DNA of 62,908 nucleotides, from assembly GCA_020024085.1 (NCBI GenBank), contig JAHHUG010000001.1, forward strand, positions 1 to 62,908. The letters run 5' to 3'. Of this stretch, positions 35,331 through 44,127 are shown in pieces. Numbering within the stretch: position 1 is the first letter of the stretch; every line of letters begins with the position of its first letter. The stretch comes from Christensenellaceae bacterium (GTDB taxonomy: Bacteria; Bacillota; Clostridia; Christensenellales; CAAEEZ01). The translations under genes and the position numbers were made by a program. Below the pieces are notes generated by a model. It had not been told where the DNA came from, made no database searches, and was given only the letters and a program-made list of their open reading frames with translations.

Positions 35331-35430
35331 TATTATTTGTTTAAGAAGCAACTAAACTTTAACAAAATAGCTAAAATTACAACAGAAAATAAAGTTTAGA
35401 ATATATATTTTTTACTACGGAAAAATCGTA

Positions 35431-35484
35431 TATGCATTTATGCATGCATAAATTAATATTTTGCATAAAATATTGCATATAATG
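35431..35484 (+). promoter_or_regulatory. Cluster of TGCATAAA-type half-sites with an 18-bp palindrome
   Basis: ATTTATGCATGCATAAAT (35436-35453) is a perfect 18-bp palindrome. It is preceded by TATGCA and followed by TTGCATAAAA and TTGCATATAA, spaced about 12 bases apart. A further ATTATGCA occurs near 35519. The cluster lies 60-115 bases upstream of the -35 of the amino-acid transporter promoter. It looks like a multi-site operator, perhaps for an ArgR-type repressor; the regulator is a guess. Confidence 0.5.
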
Positions 35485-35544
35485 TATAAAATAGGTAAAA
35501 TATAAAAAAATATGAAAAATTATGCAAAAATTATTCAAAAAAAG

Positions 35545-35573
35545 TTGACAATTTAAAAGGTTAGTAATATACT
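35545..35573 (+). promoter_or_regulatory. Promoter of the amino-acid ABC transporter operon
   Basis: TTGACA at 35545-35550, 17 bases, TATACT at 35568-35573, with a leader of about 55 bases before the start codon. Confidence 0.8.
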
Positions 35574-35634
35574 AATATCAATAAAACAAATCAAACAAAA
35601 TTTAACAAATTTATTTATAAAGAGGAACAGGAAA

Positions 35635-36441
35635 ATGAAAAAATTATTAAAGAAATTAGGTTTAATATTAACCACTGTTGCAATCGCTGTTACATCAGTT
35701 ATTGGTTTAACTGCTTGTAATAATCAAAAAAGCAATTTATTAGTAGTTGCAACAGAAGCAAAGTTTAATCCATTTGAATATGTAGATGCTAATGGCAATT
35801 TTACTGGTTTTGATATGGAACTTATTGAGTTGCTTGCTAAAAAAATGGGTTATGATGGTGTGCAAATTAAGGATATGGATTTTGATTCAGTAATCGGTGC
35901 TGTTACAACAAATAATGCAGATGTAGCAATCGCTGCTATGACAATTAATGCTAAAAGGGCAAAATCAGTAGATTTCGCTGATGCATATTATACCAATTCT
36001 GCACAATGGATTTTGAAGAAGAAAGGCGACACAAAATTTGTTGGCACAACCAAAGAGGCTTTAGATAAAGAACTAGAAGGCAAAAAAATTGGTGTAGCAA
36101 AAGGTCAAACTGGTTACTATTATGTTGTAGGTGGTGGCGATTTTGAATTTGCTGGTGTTAAAGATGCTAAAATGAGCGAATATCAAGATATGCCTTCAGC
36201 AGTTACAGCCTTAAAAAAGGGTATGATTGATTGTGTATTATCAGACAATGCAGTAGCTGAAGAAATTATTGCTAAAAATGCAGATATTGAAGCAATCAAA
36301 GTTCCACTAACAGTAGAGAAATATGGTATCGCAGTTAAAAAAGGCAATACAGAAATGGTTAATAAATTAAATGCTGCATTAAAAGAGGCTAAAGCAGATG
36401 GTTCATTTGATGCACTATATAACAAATATTTTGGAGAATAA
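35635..36441 (+). CDS. Polar amino-acid ABC transporter, substrate-binding lipoprotein
   Basis: A 268-residue solute-binding protein of family 3. A basic N-terminus and hydrophobic stretch end in LTAC, a lipobox that puts the lipidated cysteine at residue 28. The mature part has FNPFEYVDANGNFTGFDMEL and VDFADAYY, typical of the family. It captures an amino acid outside the membrane and delivers it to the permease. The ligand is unknown; arginine, glutamine or cystine are the usual options. Four bases separate it from the permease gene. Confidence 0.93.
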   Translation: MKKLLKKLGLILTTVAIAVTSVIGLTACNNQKSNLLVVATEAKFNPFEYVDANGNFTGFDMELIELLAKKMGYDGVQIKDMDFDSVIGAVTTNNADVAIAAMTINAKRAKSVDFADAYYTNSAQWILKKKGDTKFVGTTKEALDKELEGKKIGVAKGQTGYYYVVGGGDFEFAGVKDAKMSEYQDMPSAVTALKKGMIDCVLSDNAVAEEIIAKNADIEAIKVPLTVEKYGIAVKKGNTEMVNKLNAALKEAKADGSFDALYNKYFGE

Positions 36442-36444
36442 AAA

Positions 36445-37125
36445 ATGAGTGTAGGAGAAGAATTAAATCTTATATTCAATGACTATGGTAAATTACTTTT
36501 AACAGGGTTTCAAAACACCCTGTTAATTGCATTTTGTGCAACTTTAATTGGTATAGTCATTGGTACATTAATAGCAACAGTTAAGATACTTCCACAAAAC
36601 AATTTTATCGTAAAACTTCTAAGCAAAATAGCTGATTTGTATGTTGTGTTATTTAGAGGTACTCCTATGGTAGTTCAATTACTTATTATGTATTTTGTAA
36701 TTATCCAAAATGGTTTACCAGAGATTGTAACAGCTATCGTAACATTTGGACTAAACAGTGGTGCTTATGTTTCAGAAAATATGAGAAGTGGAATTATGGC
36801 AGTGGATAAAGGTCAGTTAGAGGCTGCAAGGTCATTAGGACTTGGATATGGTCAAGCAATGTTAAAGGTAGTATTACCTCAAGCAATAAAGCACGCTATT
36901 CCAAACCTAGGTAACGAATTTATTACATTATTAAAGGATACTTCAATCGCTGGATTTATTACAGTAAGAGACCTTACAAAAGTAATACAAAATATCGTTG
37001 CATCAACATATGAACCTATTGTTCCATATTTGTTACTTGCAGGTATTTATTTACTACTTGTATTGTTCTTCACTGGTATATTAAGATTAATTGAAAGGAG
37101 GTTAAGGAAAGGTGATAACCGTTAA
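36445..37125 (+). CDS. Polar amino-acid ABC transporter, permease
   Basis: A 226-residue HisM/GlnP-type permease with about five membrane helices. The coupling motif (EAARSLGLGYGQAMLKVVLP) contacts the ATPase, and LPQAIKHAIPNLGNEF is typical of the family. GGAG precedes the ATG, and the end overlaps the ATPase gene by 14 bases. A single permease gene implies a homodimer. Confidence 0.93.
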   Translation: MSVGEELNLIFNDYGKLLLTGFQNTLLIAFCATLIGIVIGTLIATVKILPQNNFIVKLLSKIADLYVVLFRGTPMVVQLLIMYFVIIQNGLPEIVTAIVTFGLNSGAYVSENMRSGIMAVDKGQLEAARSLGLGYGQAMLKVVLPQAIKHAIPNLGNEFITLLKDTSIAGFITVRDLTKVIQNIVASTYEPIVPYLLLAGIYLLLVLFFTGILRLIERRLRKGDNR

Positions 37126-38005
37126 AAATCTACATAAAAGTTTTGGTAACAACGATGTACTTCGTGGTATTGACCTAGAGATTGAAAAGGGCGAAAAGGT
37201 TGTTATTTTGGGACCATCTGGTTGTGGTAAATCAACCCTTTTAAGATGTTTGAACCTTCTTGAAACCCCAACAACAGGTCATATTTACTTTGGTAATGAT
37301 GAAATAACATACTACAAAAAGCTTAATAAAGTGCAAAAAACAATGCTTAATATCAAGCTAACTTTGCTTAATAGGACAGTAAAAAAGATAAAATTAAAGC
37401 CAGAAAAACTTGAAGTTGTCAACAAAAAAATTGAGCATATTACCGAAAAGTTAGAGTTTGATAGCACTTTAGAAAAGAGAGAAAAGCCAAATGTAAACAA
37501 AATTAGACAAAATATGGGTATGGTTTTCCAATCTTTCAACCTATTCCCCAATATGACAATTAGAAAAAATATTACCTTTGCACCTGTTAAGTTAAAGTTG
37601 ATGACAGAGGAGCAAGCTAATAAAAAGGCAGAAGAGTTGCTAGGAAGAATTGGTCTACTTAATAAGATTGATGAATATCCTAACTCATTAAGTGGTGGAC
37701 AAAAGCAAAGGGTTGCGATTGTTAGAGCACTTGCTATGAACCCACAAGTAATGCTTTTTGATGAGCCAACAAGTGCACTTGACCCAGAAATGGTAGGCGA
37801 GGTTCTTAACCTTATGAAAGAGCTTGCAGATACAGGAATGACAATGGTTGTTGTTACTCACGAAATGGGATTTGCAAGGGAAGTTGCTACAAGAGTATTA
37901 TTTATTGATGAGGGAGTTATTAAGGAAGATGCTCCACCAGAGGAGTTTTTTGACAATCCAAAGGACCCAAGATTAAAGGATTTCTTATCAAAAGTTTTGA
38001 AATAA
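37112..38005 (+). CDS. Polar amino-acid ABC transporter, ATPase with an internal insertion
   Basis: A 297-residue GlnQ-type ATPase. Walker A GPSGCGKST is at residues 34-42, the Q-loop glutamine of MVFQ at 140, the signature LSGGQKQR follows, and Walker B ends LFDEPTSALDPE; the switch His is in VTHEMGF. Ordinary GlnQ is about 240 residues with the Q-loop near 85. Here about 55 extra Lys-rich helical residues (roughly 64-128) are inserted between Walker A and the Q-loop. The start is GTG with AGGAGG ten bases upstream, inside the permease gene. Confidence 0.93.
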   Translation: MITVKNLHKSFGNNDVLRGIDLEIEKGEKVVILGPSGCGKSTLLRCLNLLETPTTGHIYFGNDEITYYKKLNKVQKTMLNIKLTLLNRTVKKIKLKPEKLEVVNKKIEHITEKLEFDSTLEKREKPNVNKIRQNMGMVFQSFNLFPNMTIRKNITFAPVKLKLMTEEQANKKAEELLGRIGLLNKIDEYPNSLSGGQKQRVAIVRALAMNPQVMLFDEPTSALDPEMVGEVLNLMKELADTGMTMVVVTHEMGFAREVATRVLFIDEGVIKEDAPPEEFFDNPKDPRLKDFLSKVLK

Positions 38006-38035
38006 ACCAAATAAAATATTAATTTTTTTCATTAA

Positions 38036-38067
38036 AAAAGGCATCAAACTTGATGCCTTTTATTTTT
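38036..38067 (+). terminator. Terminator of the amino-acid transporter operon
   Basis: An 11-bp stem AAAAGGCATCA/TGATGCCTTTT with a four-base loop and T-rich tail. Confidence 0.85.
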
Positions 38068-38159
38068 ATATATTTTTATGAAATTTGTTGCTATTTTACA
38101 TTAGTTTAACAAAAGTATTATAAAATACCATAATAAAATATAATACATTTTGTAATTAA

Positions 38160-38190
38160 CTACTATATAAATATTTGTTTAATATAGTAG
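38160..38190 (-). other. Inverted repeat downstream of the esterase gene
   Basis: CTACTATAT (38160-38168) and ATATAGTAG (38182-38190) form a 9-bp stem just past the minus-strand esterase stop. There is no clear T run, so it may be a weak terminator or RNA-stabilising hairpin. Confidence 0.35.
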
Positions 38191-38191
38191 A

Positions 38192-39118
38192 TTATCTAAT
38201 GATGCCTTCTTTTTCAATGTAGTCGGTCATTTCCTTTCTCCATTCCTTGCTACTTTTTCTTCTCCACATTAAATGGAAGCAGTGTAGGTCGCCAAATCTA
38301 CCTCTTTCAAATTTTTCAACAGGAACATTTAGCTCGGTCAACTTTTCATACAAAGCATCGCCTTGACCATTGCAGAACATATCGTTTACAACTTGTGTGA
38401 TATGTGTTTTTGGCCAATTAGCAGTAACAAAGTTTACAGGAGAACATTCGTTATAATATTCGTATGTAGGTAGTTCGTGCATATCCTTTGATAGCTTTAT
38501 ACCTGCAAGGTCTTGACATAAAATTTTACCTGCATTGAATGGGAATTTCTTTGCAAGTGCTTTTGGAGCATCAAACACACCACAAGCAGGTAGTAGGTGA
38601 GTGATTGTCATTTTGTCAGAGAAATCCTCGACACCAAATTTTTCACGATACTCTGGGTTAGCATATAAGCAACCAATAACAGCAGTAGCATGACCACCAG
38701 CAGAGTCGCCTGTTACATTTACATTTTCAAGGTCTAGGTTATACTTTTCTGCATTATCAGCAAGCCAGTTCATAGCAAGACCAAGATGTTTTACATAATC
38801 GTGGAATGGATACTTTGGTCCAAGTCCGTAGTTTACATTTAGTACAAAAAATCCTTTATCAGCATAAAAGTTGCATAGACTTTTTCTAAATTTTTTGTCG
38901 CCTGCAACAAATCCACCACCGTGTACTTGTACTAATACTGGCCACTTGCCTTCAGGTTTTTTTGATAGGTCATAGTGGAAATTTAGTTTACAACATTCTG
39001 CTACATCGCTATAAACAATATCCTTTTCAATGGTAATATTCTTAAACTTTAAGCAGTTTTGTGGATACCAAAAAAAGTAGTCAATAGCTTTAAAAGCAAT
39101 TACAGCAATATCATTCAT
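38192..39118 (-). CDS. Alpha/beta hydrolase, HSL-type esterase
   Basis: A 308-residue esterase/lipase of the hormone-sensitive-lipase group. The oxyanion HGGGF lies near residue 66 and the nucleophile elbow GDSAGG near 143. Near the C-terminus GRFGDLHCFH carries the likely catalytic histidine. No signal peptide. The substrate is unknown, presumably a short acyl or acetyl ester. A GAGG ribosome binding site and a good promoter lie upstream on the minus strand. Confidence 0.83.
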   Translation of the reverse strand: MNDIAVIAFKAIDYFFWYPQNCLKFKNITIEKDIVYSDVAECCKLNFHYDLSKKPEGKWPVLVQVHGGGFVAGDKKFRKSLCNFYADKGFFVLNVNYGLGPKYPFHDYVKHLGLAMNWLADNAEKYNLDLENVNVTGDSAGGHATAVIGCLYANPEYREKFGVEDFSDKMTITHLLPACGVFDAPKALAKKFPFNAGKILCQDLAGIKLSKDMHELPTYEYYNECSPVNFVTANWPKTHITQVVNDMFCNGQGDALYEKLTELNVPVEKFERGRFGDLHCFHLMWRRKSSKEWRKEMTDYIEKEGIIR

Positions 39119-39155
39119 ATTAATACCTCATAATATCAATTAGTTTAATGTATAT

Positions 39156-39184
39156 ATTATACATTCAAATAATCACTTGTTCAA
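39156..39184 (-). promoter_or_regulatory. Promoter of the esterase gene
   Basis: On the minus strand, TTGAAC (39179-39184), 17 bases, TATAAT (39156-39161). Confidence 0.7.
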
Positions 39185-39333
39185 TAATAATGTGGAAAAT
39201 TTTTTTCGAAAACAGTAAAATAATATAATTTATACATAAAATCTTTTAAAAGAATGACGAAAAACATGTATTGTATAGTTATATATTTGTGTTAGATATA
39301 ATAAATGTGTTATTATATATAAACAGGTGTATT

Positions 39334-40140
39334 ATGTATGACATAATTTTTAGTGATTACGATGGTACTTTGTATGGGAAAACCCGTGAAATTAGTCCCA
39401 AAACAAGAAAAAGTATCGAAAAATATGTTGCTAATGGTGGCAAATTTGTAATATCAACCGGCAGAATTTATTCAAGTATTAAGCCGATTGCAGTTAGTCT
39501 TGGACTAAATGGAGATATTATTACTTCGCAAGGCTCGCAAATATACAATATTGATGCCGATATACCTATTCATACCGATTTTATAAACAAGCAGAAAACA
39601 GTTGAGATTTTGGAGATTGCAAAAAGGGAAGGTTATCTTGCTCAATGTTATGCAAATAACACAATCTATGCAGATAAAAACAAGGATTTTAATAACTTTT
39701 TTGCTGACTTCTTTTCTGTCAATATATCAACAACAGAAACACTTATTGAGGATATCTTTACTGAAAAAATTGTGCCAAACAAGTTTGAACTTTTGGTGGA
39801 TAAGGATAAAATTGATGGTTTTATCAAGGATATTTCAAAATCTTATCCCGAGTTTTTATTTAGCAAGTCAGCACCTGTTATGATTGAAGTAGTTGATAAA
39901 CTTGCAACTAAAGGTAGAGCTTGTAGATACTTGCTTGATAAGTACAATATCAAGCCGGAAAATGCACTTGCTATTGGCGATGGCAACAATGATATTGATA
40001 TGCTTGAGGCAGTGGGTGGCAAGGTTGCAGTAAATAATGCTGCAAAAAGACTACTAAAAACTGCTGATTATATCACAAAGGATACAAATGGCGACGGAGT
40101 TAGTGAAATAATTGAGCTAATCCTTAGTGGTAAATTTTAA
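39334..40140 (+). CDS. Cof-type HAD phosphatase
   Basis: A 268-residue HAD hydrolase of the Cof/YbiV type. Motif I is FSDYDGTLYG near residue 8, motif II VISTGR near 44, and motif IV GDGNNDIDML near 212, with a large cap between. It dephosphorylates small sugar or nucleotide phosphates. Longer open frames upstream lack a ribosome binding site; the ATG at 39334 has CAGGTG before it and starts directly at the motif I strand. TypA follows after 27 bases. Confidence 0.88.
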   Translation: MYDIIFSDYDGTLYGKTREISPKTRKSIEKYVANGGKFVISTGRIYSSIKPIAVSLGLNGDIITSQGSQIYNIDADIPIHTDFINKQKTVEILEIAKREGYLAQCYANNTIYADKNKDFNNFFADFFSVNISTTETLIEDIFTEKIVPNKFELLVDKDKIDGFIKDISKSYPEFLFSKSAPVMIEVVDKLATKGRACRYLLDKYNIKPENALAIGDGNNDIDMLEAVGGKVAVNNAAKRLLKTADYITKDTNGDGVSEIIELILSGKF

Positions 40141-40167
40141 TTTGAAACAAATTTTAGAGGATATACA

Positions 40168-42012
40168 ATGATAAAAAGAGATAATTTAAGAAACATAGCA
40201 ATAATAGCCCATGTTGACCATGGTAAGACAACACTTGTTGATGCATTGTTGAAACAATGTGGTACTTTTAGAAATAACCAAGTTGTTGAAGACAGGGTAA
40301 TGGATAATGGAGACCTTGAAAAAGAAAGAGGTATTACAATCCTTGCAAAAAACACTTCTGTAAACTACAATGGTACAAAAATCAATATCGTTGATACTCC
40401 AGGTCACGCTGACTTCGGTGGCGAGGTAGAGAGAATACTTAAGATGATTGATGGTGTATGTCTACTTGTAGATGCTTACGAAGGTCCAATGCCTCAAACA
40501 AGGTTCGTTCTTCAAAAGGCACTTGACTTAAACCTAAAGGTTATTGTTGTTATCAACAAGATTGATAAGCCTGATGCTAGAATTGAAGATGTCGAGCTAG
40601 AGGTACTAGAGTTACTTATGGACTTAGGTGCTGATGAGGAGACACTAAATTATTCAGTTGTTTATTGCAGTGGTAGAGATGGTACAGCTACTCTTGACCC
40701 AAGCAAACCAGGCACAGATATGAAACCTCTTCTTGATACAATTCTTAAGGATATTCCTTGCCCAGAGGGAGAGGAAAACGATGGATTACAACTACTTATT
40801 TCTGCTATTGATTACAATGAGTATGTTGGTAGAATCGGTATTGGTAAAATCGAAAGAGGTACAATCAAACAAAACCAAGCTGTTATGGTAACAGACTACA
40901 CAAAGCCAGACGAAGTTTATCAATCAAAAATTGCAAACTTATACCAAATTGAAAACCTTGTAAGAGTTCCTGCTGAAACTGCAACAGTTGGCGATATCGT
41001 ATGTATCTCTGGTATTGAAGATATCACAATTGGTCATACAGTTTGTTCTGTTGATAAGGTTGAGCCACTTCCTTTTGTTAAGGTTAGTGAGCCTACTCTT
41101 GAAATGGAATTTTTGGTTAACGATAGCCCATTCGCTGGAAGAGAGGGTAAGTATGTAACAAGTAGAAATCTTAGAGAAAGATTATATAAAGAGCTACTAA
41201 AAGATGTATCACTTCGTGTAACCGATGGTACCACAAAGGATAGTTTCCTTGTTGCAGGTCGTGGAGAAATTCATCTTTCTATCTTGATTGAAACAATGAG
41301 AAGAGAGGGCTACGAGTTCCAAGTTGGTAAACCAAAGGTATTGTTTAAGACCAATGAACAAGGCAAAAAGACTGAACCTATTGAAAGAGTTACCATTGAT
41401 GTACCTCAAGATTGCGTAGGTACAGTTATGGAAAAACTTGGTTCAAGAAAGGGCGAATTGCAAGAAATGAACCCAGTTGGTAATAGAATGACACTTATCT
41501 TCAAGATACCTGCTCGTGGACTACTAGGATACAAAAACGAATTTATGACTGATACAAAGGGTGAGGGTATTATCAATAGTCTATTTGAAGGCTATGAAGA
41601 GTACAAGGGCGATATTCCTCGTAGAAGTAATGGTTCTCTTGTTGCATTTGAAAATGGTGTTTCTTGCACATATGGTTTGTTCAATGCACAAGAAAGAGGT
41701 ACTTTATTTATTGGACCTGCCGTTCCAGTATATAAGGGAATGGTTGTAGGATATTCTCCTAAGACAGAGGAATTAGTTGTAAATGTTTGTAAGAAAAAGC
41801 ATGTTTCTAACTGTCGTGCTTCTGGTAGTGATGATGCACTTAGACTTACTTCAACAAAGGATTTGAGCCTAGAGGAAGCTATTGAGTTTATCGAAAGCAA
41901 TGAGTTACTAGAGGTTACCCCTGAAAGTATTAGAATTAGAAAGAGAATTCTTGACCATACTGAAAGAATGAGAGATGACCTTAGAACAGGTGTTATCAAA
42001 AAGAGAGATTAG
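40168..42012 (+). CDS. typA: Ribosome-associated GTPase TypA/BipA
   Basis: A 614-residue translational GTPase related to EF-G. G1 AHVDHGKTTL is near residue 15, G3 DTPGHADF near 77 and G4 NKID near 131. The C-terminal part has RRSNGSLVAFENG and the BipA-specific tail. BipA helps 50S assembly and stress responses. AGAGGAT precedes the ATG. Confidence 0.97.
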   Translation: MIKRDNLRNIAIIAHVDHGKTTLVDALLKQCGTFRNNQVVEDRVMDNGDLEKERGITILAKNTSVNYNGTKINIVDTPGHADFGGEVERILKMIDGVCLLVDAYEGPMPQTRFVLQKALDLNLKVIVVINKIDKPDARIEDVELEVLELLMDLGADEETLNYSVVYCSGRDGTATLDPSKPGTDMKPLLDTILKDIPCPEGEENDGLQLLISAIDYNEYVGRIGIGKIERGTIKQNQAVMVTDYTKPDEVYQSKIANLYQIENLVRVPAETATVGDIVCISGIEDITIGHTVCSVDKVEPLPFVKVSEPTLEMEFLVNDSPFAGREGKYVTSRNLRERLYKELLKDVSLRVTDGTTKDSFLVAGRGEIHLSILIETMRREGYEFQVGKPKVLFKTNEQGKKTEPIERVTIDVPQDCVGTVMEKLGSRKGELQEMNPVGNRMTLIFKIPARGLLGYKNEFMTDTKGEGIINSLFEGYEEYKGDIPRRSNGSLVAFENGVSCTYGLFNAQERGTLFIGPAVPVYKGMVVGYSPKTEELVVNVCKKKHVSNCRASGSDDALRLTSTKDLSLEEAIEFIESNELLEVTPESIRIRKRILDHTERMRDDLRTGVIKKRD

Positions 42013-42073
42013 TTTTTAATATACTATTGAAAGTTGTTTTATATCATGCTATACTAATTACTAGGTGATAATT

Positions 42074-43138
42074 ATGGGAAATGTAATATTTAGCAATGTA
42101 AAGTTAAATCAAACTAAAAAAAATATCGGACTTGATATTCGTGATATGTCATTGCCACTTGACAACATTATAGGTGTTGTTGGTGCAAAAACTAGTGGTA
42201 AATCTAATTTTTTAGATGTGCTTAGTGGCAAAATTCACCCACAAAGTGGTACTATCACTTTTGATGATGGTGAGCTTAATAAGGGCGATTTGTTCTATGT
42301 ATCTAGTCAAACTTACGAGCCTAGCTTTTCTACTATTAAGGATTTGATGGATAAAATTGAAAAAGATTATCCAAATTTTAGTAGAGATGTCGCTATCAAA
42401 TACTTTACTGCTATGGAGATTCCTACCGAAAAAATTATGTATAGGAATTTTGATAGAAGGGTGCAGTCAGCTATTAATTGCATTTTGGCTATTGCATCAA
42501 GAGCTAGAATAACTATATTAGACCAACCTTGCAGAAATATGCATATGAAATTAAGAGAAATGCTATATGGTTTTGCAAAGGAGGATTACGAGGAGTTCAA
42601 AAGAACTATTTTGATTAGCTCTAATATTGCACTTGATATTGATAAAATTGCAACTCATGTCGTATATCTTAGACAAGGTAAGTTGGTATTTAGTTTACCT
42701 TATGAGGAAGTTGATAGCTTTGCTGTCGGTTTGCTTGGTAGAAATGAGGTAATTAAGGAATATGCTAGTCGTGCAGAAGTGTTCTATTCGGCTAATGCAG
42801 AAAATAACCTTGTTCATAAGGTTGTAAGGAATACTTTGCCACTTGATGCGATGAAGTCACTTCAACTTAACGGTGTGATTACTCAATATGTAAACCTTGT
42901 AAACTTCCATACTTATGTAGTTAAGGAAGACTTCGGTTTTGAGGAAGAAGCAAGGATTAGAGAGGAAGAGGAAAGAATAAAGGCAGAAAAGAAAGCTGCA
43001 AAACGAAGCAAAAAGCAACCAAAAAATGTTACCTTGGTAGCAAAGACTGATGATGTTACCTCTTCAAAACCAGTTAAACAAGAGGAAAAAGAATCTTTTG
43101 GCGAAAAGCTAAAGAGGATTTTAACAACTCCACTATAA
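42074..43138 (+). CDS. Degenerate ABC-type ATPase with a charged C-terminal tail
   Basis: A 354-residue protein with one ABC domain. Walker A GAKTSGKS (residues 37-44) is intact. The signature LSGGQ is replaced (NFDRRVQS), and Walker B reads TILDQPC, with Gln151 where the catalytic Glu normally stands. Such a site should bind ATP but hydrolyse it poorly. No permease is adjacent and no membrane helix is present. After about residue 280 come a Glu/Lys-rich helical stretch and a disordered tail. It may be a regulatory or structural ATP-binding protein. The frame opens with GTG at 42065, but the ATG at 42074 has the better-spaced AGGTG. Confidence 0.75.
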   Translation: MGNVIFSNVKLNQTKKNIGLDIRDMSLPLDNIIGVVGAKTSGKSNFLDVLSGKIHPQSGTITFDDGELNKGDLFYVSSQTYEPSFSTIKDLMDKIEKDYPNFSRDVAIKYFTAMEIPTEKIMYRNFDRRVQSAINCILAIASRARITILDQPCRNMHMKLREMLYGFAKEDYEEFKRTILISSNIALDIDKIATHVVYLRQGKLVFSLPYEEVDSFAVGLLGRNEVIKEYASRAEVFYSANAENNLVHKVVRNTLPLDAMKSLQLNGVITQYVNLVNFHTYVVKEDFGFEEEARIREEEERIKAEKKAAKRSKKQPKNVTLVAKTDDVTSSKPVKQEEKESFGEKLKRILTTPL

Positions 43139-43157
43139 AAACTAAAGACAAAATTTA

Positions 43158-43215
43158 TAAAACACAAAAGATTAAGTCTAAAAATACAAAAGATAAAATT
43201 ATAAAATACAAAAGA
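43158..43215 (+). repeat. Three tandem 22-bp A-rich repeats
   Basis: ACAAAAGA occurs at 43164, 43186 and 43208, exactly 22 bases apart. The copies share the flanking TATAAAAYACAAAAGA pattern imperfectly and lie between the ATPase stop and its terminator. Confidence 0.55.
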
Positions 43216-43247
43216 AAAGTGCTACTTTATGGTAGCACTTTATTTTT
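43216..43247 (+). terminator. Terminator after the degenerate ABC ATPase gene
   Basis: A 10-bp AAAGTGCTAC/GTAGCACTTT stem, six-base loop, T-rich tail. Confidence 0.85.
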
Positions 43248-43377
43248 AGTTTTAATTTCTAGTAAACTATATGGTTATACTTGAAATTGCCTACAAGTAC
43301 ATATATTCATATTAAATGGAATGGTATGCAATATATTAAATTTTTTCAAATTTGATAAAAATTAAAATATGGTTTTG

Positions 43378-44055
43378 TTATTTTATGATGTTTTTTATAT
43401 CAAGTAAACTTGTAACGGTGTAGGTTGGCATATCATTTTTGATATTGTTTGGAGAGTAGAATATAGTGTCAATATTATACTTGTATCCACCTTTAATATC
43501 AGCAGTAAGGGAATCGCCAATTAATATTGTATCGGCTTTTGTTAGGCTAAACTCGGCAAACATTTTATCAAAAAACTCCTTGCTAGGCTTTGTATAACCA
43601 GCTTCCTCGGAAGTGTAAACAGCATCAATATAATTCTTAATTTCGGAGTTATTTACTCTGCTATGTTGAATAGTGCTTGAGCCGTTTGATGCGATAATTA
43701 GCTTTTTATTAAGTGAGTGTAGATACTTTACAAGCTCTAGTGCATCGGGCAATAAGTAGCTTTGTTTACCCAAATTATGCTTGTATCTGTTGTTAAAGGA
43801 TAGTGGCTCAATATCAAAGTAGTATAGGTCGAATATCTCCTTAAACCTCATTGTAGCAAGTTCAGCTTTTGTAATCTCTTTTCTTTCCAGTTTTTTCCAA
43901 TATTTATCATTAACTTCGTGGTAAAGGTTAGATAAATTGTCATCGCAATCTATATTGTATTCTTCGAAAGTTTGCTTGATTGACTCTTTTTCAGCTTTAT
44001 TAAAATCAAATAAAGTGTTATCGGCATCAAGCAAAATGTACTTATAATTTTTCAT
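43378..44055 (-). CDS. YjjG-type HAD hydrolase (nucleotidase)
   Basis: A 225-residue HAD phosphatase. Motif I is LLDADNTLFDF near residue 8, motif II IIASNGSS near 118, the Lys in YTKPSKEFF, and motif IV IGDSLTADIKGG near 180. The DADNTLFDF form is typical of YjjG pyrimidine 5'-nucleotidases, which clean up non-canonical nucleotides. The gene is divergent from the RimK-like gene. Confidence 0.85.
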   Translation of the reverse strand: MKNYKYILLDADNTLFDFNKAEKESIKQTFEEYNIDCDDNLSNLYHEVNDKYWKKLERKEITKAELATMRFKEIFDLYYFDIEPLSFNNRYKHNLGKQSYLLPDALELVKYLHSLNKKLIIASNGSSTIQHSRVNNSEIKNYIDAVYTSEEAGYTKPSKEFFDKMFAEFSLTKADTILIGDSLTADIKGGYKYNIDTIFYSPNNIKNDMPTYTVTSLLDIKNIIK

Positions 44056-44127
44056 AGATATAGTATATAATATCTTTTTATAAAAGTAAATAGATAGGAT
44101 ATATTGTTTTTGTAGTATAATAGAGGT

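Noticed and set aside
35431..35520. Possible CRISPR-like or replication-origin repeat cluster
   Set aside because: The units are short, irregularly spaced and upstream of a promoter; no spacer pattern, DnaA-box consensus or cas gene is present.
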